DNA from: Membranipora membranacea
Lineage: Eukaryota > Bryozoa > Gymnolaemata > Cheilostomatida > Membraniporidae
Direction: 5' to 3'
Length of the DNA stretch: 64,000 nt
Assembly (NCBI GenBank): GCA_914767715.1
Contig: OU612065.1
Span: forward strand, 39,990,001 to 40,054,000
The notes beneath the pieces are model-generated. The model did no database searches, was not told the DNA's origin, and saw only the letters and a program-made list of their open reading frames with translations. A program made the position numbers and the translations under genes. Within the stretch, counting starts at the first letter, position 1. Every line of letters begins with the position of its first letter. Of the stretch, positions 58,331 to 64,000 are shown piece by piece.

Positions 58331-59690
58331 TTATAAATAAACACCCTGCATAACATCAGTATACTAATACTGCAAACCTGAGCAAGGAGTCTGGAAATCA
58401 TCTGAAATAAAAAAATGAAATATAAAATTTGTGGGGACGGTGAGATGGTGCAATCGGTTATCGGCTTGCTATTCACTGCCAGTCGATTGGTGCCGCAGGA
58501 TTTGTGAGTTCAAATCCCGTTGGGGGAGCTTTCAAGGTTGATTGTTCCAGCCCCCAGCACCCTCGGGTGTATACCTCTACTATAATATGGTGAACCATTG
58601 TTACTGCCTGTTAAATACATTTGTGGTTTGTTTACTACAACCCTCGAATGTATGGAAGGGTAATTTTGTGGCAGCAGGGAGGGTACATGTGATAAGGAAT
58701 TTCTTCAGATAGTCTGTTACATTACTCAAAACAAATTTTCAGACCATGCAATCGGTACTGCTGAAGCTGGATTTTTAGTCACATTGACGAGCATTTCTAG
58801 CCCCTTACCTCATAGAGGTGTATATCCTCTCTACCCAAGAGTACAAAAAAACCATGTTTGAAGAGGATAGGTTCTTTTGAACCACCCAAGAGGAGTTTTA
58901 ATAAAATGGCTTTGCGGAAATTGGGGTGTGCTAACATAAAGTCACCTCCTAACTAGTTTATTTATTTACTTCTCTTGGGTTATTTATGAAGGATGTACAC
59001 AAACCAATTTTCAAAACTTAAGGCGTTGCGCGAAGTGACATTATGAGATCGTACTGGTTTTTTAGCTTGTCTTCAAAAGCTAATATTTATATGGGTTATA
59101 AGGTAGTTTGAATTTGAAGTACTGAATGATGGTTGGATTTCACACATGCGGCCACTGGATAAGTTAAGTTGCACATTATACTTCTTTCTGACGGGTATTT
59201 CTTACCTGAATGTTATTCATCGCCATAACACATAAACATGCATCATAACATCAGCACACTTATAACCTCAACCTGAACTGGAAATCTGGGAACAACCTGA
59301 AATATAAAATATATAATATGTAGGAACCACTGTTACCGTTAGTGGTTTGTTTACGCCAACCAAACAATGTGTGGGTGGGGAGGGTATAAATCAGATGGAT
59401 TTACTGTAAGTAGTCTGTAAAATTACTCCACATATAACTGTGTGTGGGGCTTATCAAACTTGCTAATTACCAGTATCAATCCTTTTCATAATAGCACACT
59501 ATGTGATGTGCTCCGTATTTCAGGCCATGCAATCGACACAACAGATTTTCAGAAGTCATGGACCAGTGGGTAGGGCACTCACTTCTTTGAGGTATTTTGG
59601 ACAATTGTTGTTATAAACTACCTGCTGTCAACCCTCTGTATCAGACTAATTATGTTGTCAGAAAAGTCTTGATCATGGGGCAAGAGCTAT
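58330..59690. repeat. Imperfect tandem duplication inside the 7.3-kb element
   Basis: 58336-58430 matches 59228-59310 (GCATAACATCAG...CCTGA...CTGGAAATC...CTGAAATA), and 58600-58765 matches 59325-59550 (GTGGTTTGTTTAC, GGGAGGGTA, TAGTCTGT, CCATGCAATCG). The offset is about 800-890 bp. The SINE head at 58430-58520 lies in only the first unit. Confidence 0.6.
58430..58620 (+). mobile_element. tRNA-derived SINE-like sequence
   Basis: An A-box TGGTGCAATCGG at 58446-58457 and a B-box GAGTTCAAATCCC at 58506-58518 with 50-bp spacing suggest a tRNA with a long variable arm. Downstream, CCAGCCCCCAGCACCCTCGG and GTATACCTCTA recur in diverged form at 58798-58835 (TAGCCCCTTACC, GTATATCCTCT), so a body segment is repeated. 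No intact cloverleaf was verified. Confidence 0.55.
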
Positions 59691-62299
59691 GATAAACACC
59701 TACTCCCACCATGTGATCATTCAGGGATTATGAGGCAACTGAGATAGGTCTAGAACATAACACTCACAGCATGTAATGCAAAAGTTATCAAAATTACCTC
59801 AACATAAAGTCTGTTTCCCATGTTTCCCACTCTTTGGATAGTCATGATCACGCATGCAGGATTGTCCTTGCATGGTATGATGAGAGTAATCGACCTGTAT
59901 TCACTCACAGATTGAATTAACTTTTAGTGACACTCAGTTCTACAAGTACCAATAACAAACAAAATCAGTGCCAAGCTACTTCAAAAAACGCCTGTGATGG
60001 ATTTTTGAGGTAAGATACAAACAATTGAACATCGTTGGACAAACTGATCAATGATGAGGATACAGATATATTAGTTGTCCCGCAATTGATGAATCAAATT
60101 GAATTAAGGGAACTCAATGGGAAAAAAAATGAAAAACTGCTGATTTTTCATATAGTATGTTATAATATGACACTAATTACCTTACCACCAAGCAACTCAA
60201 GCTTTCTTCACATTATTCCACATTATTTGGCAATTTTTTAAGTTTTATGACTAGGTCAACTTACAATGGCTTTTGCTTGTTAGACCAATGAACTCCCTCA
60301 TTGGTTAGAGAGGCACACTGTATAGTGTTGAGTACTGCAGACGAAACAGTGGCATTGCCTGTGAGTAATCAGTGAACATCTGACATCTTCGCTACCGCAC
60401 ATCTAAAATGGCAAGTGTTCTTCACCTTCATTTCAAAAGTTGCACTGAATTACTGATGCCAAATTCAATTGTACATGGACAATCAGTGCAACTAAATATG
60501 CTACTTCTCAGCAATATGTTTAGAGATAATTTTATATTTTCAAGGCAAAGAGCAGCGAGGATGCCGCTTTTTTTGTAGTGCAAGTATTTCACTTAATGGT
60601 TATCCATTAAAAAAAATACTATTGGGATTAATGCACTATAAGCTGTCTAATAAATAATTCTGTGAGCCAAAACCAAAGACCTAGGATCTCCATGACAAAT
60701 TCATCAGCTTTAAAGTTGAAAGAGGCTGTAAGTACATTAACACTAAGCTGTTCAGTGTAGGCATATGGCCCAAGTGTCATTTTTATTCCAAACGGTGCAC
60801 TGTCTAGCGTGCTGGTCTATGAAACTTAATAATAGCATCTGAATGAGCACAATTAAGTCAGGTCTAGATAGGCGGGCTTACAACCTCATGACCTATCTAT
60901 AGGTAGGCGAAAGGGCTCGCACCACCCTCACCCTGCCTGCACCCTCACTGCTCACACATAGCTAGCGTTAAATTCCATTCAAAGTTACCTACTCAATAAG
61001 TGTGAGCAGACAACTCAGCAAACAAATCATCTAACTAAAGCATAATTCTACACAGGGTCTGAAATATGATGAAGTAATCTTATGGGAAAAATAAAAAGCC
61101 AACAGACATCTTTGTCATCTAGACTTGATTTTCCTATAAGACTAGAAGTAGCCTACTCACACTGATCTTTGTCTCAGTCACAGTTCTCAATGAATAGAAA
61201 TGAGTATGAAGACCACCAATCGCTCTTCTCACAGTAAAACCATCGCCAGTAAGAGAAAAAAACTTTTTTCCTGCAACAAGCAAATATCATGCACTTACAG
61301 GCCCAGGTAATATCCATACTGCACATTGTTTTTTTCTGCATATTCTTTCAATGCAATGTGGGTTATGATCTTCAGAAGTAATACATTCAGAAGCAATACT
61401 ATGGATAAATTGACAAATCTCTAGTAATCTGAATATAACTACATGTACATTTCTAAGAACCACCAAGCCTCACTACTTTCAGCTTTCTAAAGTGGAGATC
61501 ATAAGAAGGAGGGGTGTATAGTATATGATTAAGTTAGCTTGAAAAATCTTATTTTTTTTCATTTAGCCATATGGCATAAACAAACCAAAGCTCAATTTTG
61601 GTGTGATATGAAGTGTATTTGTATGCACATCATAACAAGAACTTTTTTATCACACCTTCTAATGTAGGCTACAGCAACTGTGCTTAATCAAACCAGCAAG
61701 TAAGCTAGGGGAACAACATCGGTATTTTGTAGCTGGCAACAGTAGTGTAGTGTATTGTTATTATGCCCATACATAGCTATAGCAATTACAGGAGCAAACA
61801 AATTTTGAGAATTCCATTGACCATCGATATTTCTGTGGTCGAGTACAAAATCAATTACGACATGGACAATGCTTAAGGATATGTCCCCATTGATTCCCCA
61901 ACAACCAATGTAAGAGGAATTAACTGAGCGTTAGGCGATCTACTGACCAAGGAAGCCTTTGAAGCACAGCACATGTTGTTTCAAATGAGTACAAATAAAT
62001 GGCATTTTTATATCGAATTAATATTAATTAAAGTCACTCATTGTTGTGCTGTTGTACGGTGAGTGAGTATAATGCAACCACACACAGGTCCCATGTCCCG
62101 AGGGCCGTAACATCCACACACAACTCATCACAACCCAGGGTTAATGTGTTGTGGGCCATGTGACGCAGGGGGTTGGATCAAGTTGAAGTTAAAAGTTTAG
62201 TTTGAACGCACCAAACCAACAAAGACCTTGACAAGATTATGGACTTGAGTTCCTACCTAGGCTTATATATATAATGTAAAATAAGGCTTGCAAGTAAGT
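59691..62299. other. Interior of the 7.3-kb element, no gene recognised
   Basis: Only short unsupported frames. A tRNA-like A-box motif CAGTGGGTAGGGCACTCAC at about 59574 just before this stretch and TTGGTTAGAGAGGC near 60300 may be decayed SINE heads, but no B-box was found for either. Confidence 0.35.
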
Positions 62300-62860
62300 C
62301 CCAGGCCAGAGGCACCATGGGACTATCAGCATCTGGAGAACTTACAAGCATGTAATTGTATACTTCGCCAATCCGATGTCCATTGGCAAAGTTAGCCTGT
62401 CTTGAAAAGCTTTGTTGGAGGGTGGGCGCCGAAAAAAGCTTGTCAAGACAGGCTATGGCAAAGTATACATGCTCATAACCTCCACACAGTCACTGATCTA
62501 AGCACACAATACAGCACTGACTTGAGTAAGTGTAACGTGTTGGTATATAACAGCAGAGTATTGGTTTAGTTCAGTGAGTGGGAAGGCTACTAGACTTGTA
62601 ACTAGTAATCTGATTAAGTAGTAGTAATCGTACTACCTACAGTAAAGGCATCTGGAGTTACAATACAAGCATGTATACTTTGCCAATGTCCATGATCATG
62701 ATCATGGACATTGGTCACCCATCCTAGTCCTTTCCAAGCAAGGTATAGGCCATGCATAGGCATCTGGAGTTACAAGCATGTCCAGTATCAACCATACTGG
62801 ACATGCTTGTAACTCCAGATGCCTAGAGGGCCTATGGTAAAGGCATGGGCCCCTGGGACC
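62300..62860. repeat. Cluster of long palindromes (fold-back element)
   Basis: Three strong inverted repeats: 62393-62455 (20-bp arms TAGCCTGTCTTG.AAAGCTT, one mismatch); 62683-62714, a perfect 32-bp palindrome centred on ATGATCATGATCAT; and 62758-62824, 31-bp perfect arms AGGCATCTGGAGTTACAAGC... around the 5-base loop CAACC. The motifs GGCATCTGGAG, TTACAAGCATG and TATACTTTGCCAA recur across all three, so one ancestral unit was multiplied. Confidence 0.9.
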
Positions 62861-63448
62861 CATGAGTAAAGTAGAAAAAGAAATGATTAGTTAGTGAAGT
62901 AGTAATGATGATGATTATTATTTAAACATACAAACGTTGGAAATATTTAGCTAAATTAGTGAGTGCTACTACTATACAAGGATGGAAACTGTTACCTGAA
63001 ACTTGCTGAGACTGGAAAGGAAAACACTACAGCAGTATAGTCTTCATTAGCAGAGTAGAGTATGCAGCTTTACAGAGCTTCTTCATGAAGAACACCACCA
63101 GGCATCAACCCAAATCCTGACCATGTTTTAGATTAGGCAGAAAATGAGATGACTACCCCTGATTGGCTTGGTGGGATTCAATTAACCAATTAGAATGTGC
63201 TTTCCAAATTTCCGCATTTTAGTCATTTCATCGTAAAACTGAGAAACACGCGTGCTAACGCGTACTTTCAAGAGAAATTCCGCATTTCCGCATTTTAGTG
63301 AACCCCTCAGTACGGCAACAAAATGCTAATTTTGCAATTTTTTAAAACCCAAAACTTCCTCATGAGCAAATTTAGTTAGTTAGGAAGACATTATTATTTA
63401 TTGCAAGAAGTCAGTTTATCCTCATTAATTGCTGTTAATACCTTTGTG

Positions 63449-64000
63449 ATGAGAAGGATGGCGACTGGCTTATTGCTTAGAGTCCTGTTTTGTAAGTATA
63501 ATCACATAATACTTCGGTATAATAGAATCAAGGAGGAGTTACTCCTTGCCTTGACTGAAACTTGATAGAGTGACTAATTATTATCATTTATTTGTACTTA
63601 TTCATCTATTTTAGTTAGTACCAGTCCAGTCCAAGGAGTCATTGTCATTAATAATAATAACAAACTTGTATGTTTATTATACTCCTTGATTATACCATGA
63701 TGGCCAATATTGATATTGGATATATATAGCCTTAGGCTTATTTATTTATTATGACAATAATTATAATTAATAGCAAGATTACTCTTTGATGATAATGTCT
63801 AGCCAAGGAAAGGAGTTGTTTCTCTGTGTCTGAGAAGAAAGGAGCAGATGTAAATAAAGCTACCCCATAAATGGACTCCAGCAACATGAAGGACTGTCTA
63901 AACAATGATCTAAAAAAGGCTTTAAGCAATTGATTAATCAAATTTCTGTTTACCTGTGTCTAACTTAACATTTTTATTCTTTGTGGCAGTGTGTAGCGCA
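63449..64000 (+). CDS. Second Skeletor-like gene, 5' end only (tandem paralogue)
   Basis: Exon 1 at 63449-63491 encodes the same signal-peptide start as the parent (MRRMATGLLL then RVLF, one Ile-to-Arg change), with the donor T|GTAAGT kept. Intron 1 is about 95% alike to the parent's, and exon 2 starts at 63990 (acceptor GGCAG|TG). The window ends 11 bases into exon 2, where the parent's Ile-Val codons begin to differ (AGC GCA). An Arg in the hydrophobic core may weaken secretion. Whether the rest is intact lies outside the window. Confidence 0.8.

Larger units (their letters stand above)
55964..63306. mobile_element. 7.3-kb non-autonomous TIR element with 9-10-bp target duplication
   Basis: Ends are GGGTTCACTAAAATGCGGAA (left) and its inverse TTCCGCATTTTAGTGAACCC (right); about 22 bp pair. 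Flanks TCAGTATGGC (55954-55963) and TCAGTACGGC (63307-63316) are target copies with one change, and the parent locus has a single TCAGTATGG (38095-38103). A 9-10-bp duplication fits Mutator-like elements. The interior has no frame over 94 codons, so the element lacks its own transposase. It carries SINE-like pieces, an inner duplication and palindromes. It may be a composite of nested insertions. Confidence 0.75.
51732..64000 (+). repeat. Second copy of the tandem duplication, swollen by insertions
   Basis: Collinear with 37561-38765 in blocks: 51732-52848, 53094-53214, 55874-55962, 63307-64000. Between the blocks lie the minisatellite, the U2-headed insertion, a TIR element and LTR-like piece (53215-55873, replacing about 100 bp of parent), and a 7.3-kb TIR element. 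The copy runs off the right edge of the window, where a second Skeletor-like gene begins. Confidence 0.88.

Noticed and set aside
58430-58520. Functional tRNA gene
   Set aside because: A and B boxes are present but no convincing acceptor stem pairing; the downstream body is SINE-like.

Overview
The window is nuclear DNA of an invertebrate animal. Genes are split into many short exons with GT-AG introns of about 0.2-3 kb, base composition is AT-rich, poly(A) signals are AATAAA, and every recognised product is a metazoan family (HSP60/HSP10, MGST3-type MAPEG, RNF217-type RBR ligase, DHHC palmitoyltransferase, Skeletor-like DM13/DOMON protein). A sponge or another early-branching invertebrate would fit, but the sequence alone does not settle the phylum. 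All exon models were built by hand from splice sites, reading phase and family similarity.

Layout. 0.7-6.4 kb (+): last five exons of an unidentified acidic, Ser-rich protein. 8.8-16.9 kb (-): mitochondrial chaperonin HSP60, ten coding exons, 572 residues, with a probable non-coding first exon near 17.65 kb. 18.2-19.1 kb (+): its co-chaperonin HSP10, head-to-head with HSP60 across a short shared promoter. 20.0-21.7 kb (-): MGST3-like MAPEG protein, five exons, 156 residues. 22.7-26.2 kb (-): RNF217-like RBR E3 ligase, three exons, 548 residues. 31.5-37.8 kb (-): DHHC palmitoyltransferase of the ZDHHC3/7/21 type, eight exons, about 267 residues, with one GC-AG intron. 38.2-47.7 kb (+): secreted or membrane-anchored Skeletor-like protein with two DM13 domains, a DOMON domain and a C-terminal hydrophobic tail, divergent from the DHHC gene across about 430 bp.

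47.7-64.0 kb is accessory. A block starting near 37.56 kb (DHHC exon 1, divergent promoter, start of the Skeletor-like gene) is repeated in direct orientation from 51.73 kb, and a second Skeletor-like gene begins at the right edge (63.45 kb onward). In this second copy 1.2 kb has grown to 12.3 kb. The growth comes from about 109 perfect copies of a 9-bp minisatellite that arose inside the duplicated DHHC exon, a roughly 245-bp insertion that starts with a U2 snRNA-like head, a TIR element, an LTR-like piece, and a 7.3-kb element with terminal inverted repeats and a 9-10-bp target duplication. The unduplicated parent serves as the empty site. Between the two units lie two related TIR elements, one split by a hAT-like element with an 8-bp target duplication.

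Functionally, HSP60 and HSP10 form one mitochondrial folding machine and are probably co-regulated from the shared promoter. The other genes show no obvious joint pathway. The most notable material is the tandem duplication, the exon-born minisatellite and the U2-headed insertion.
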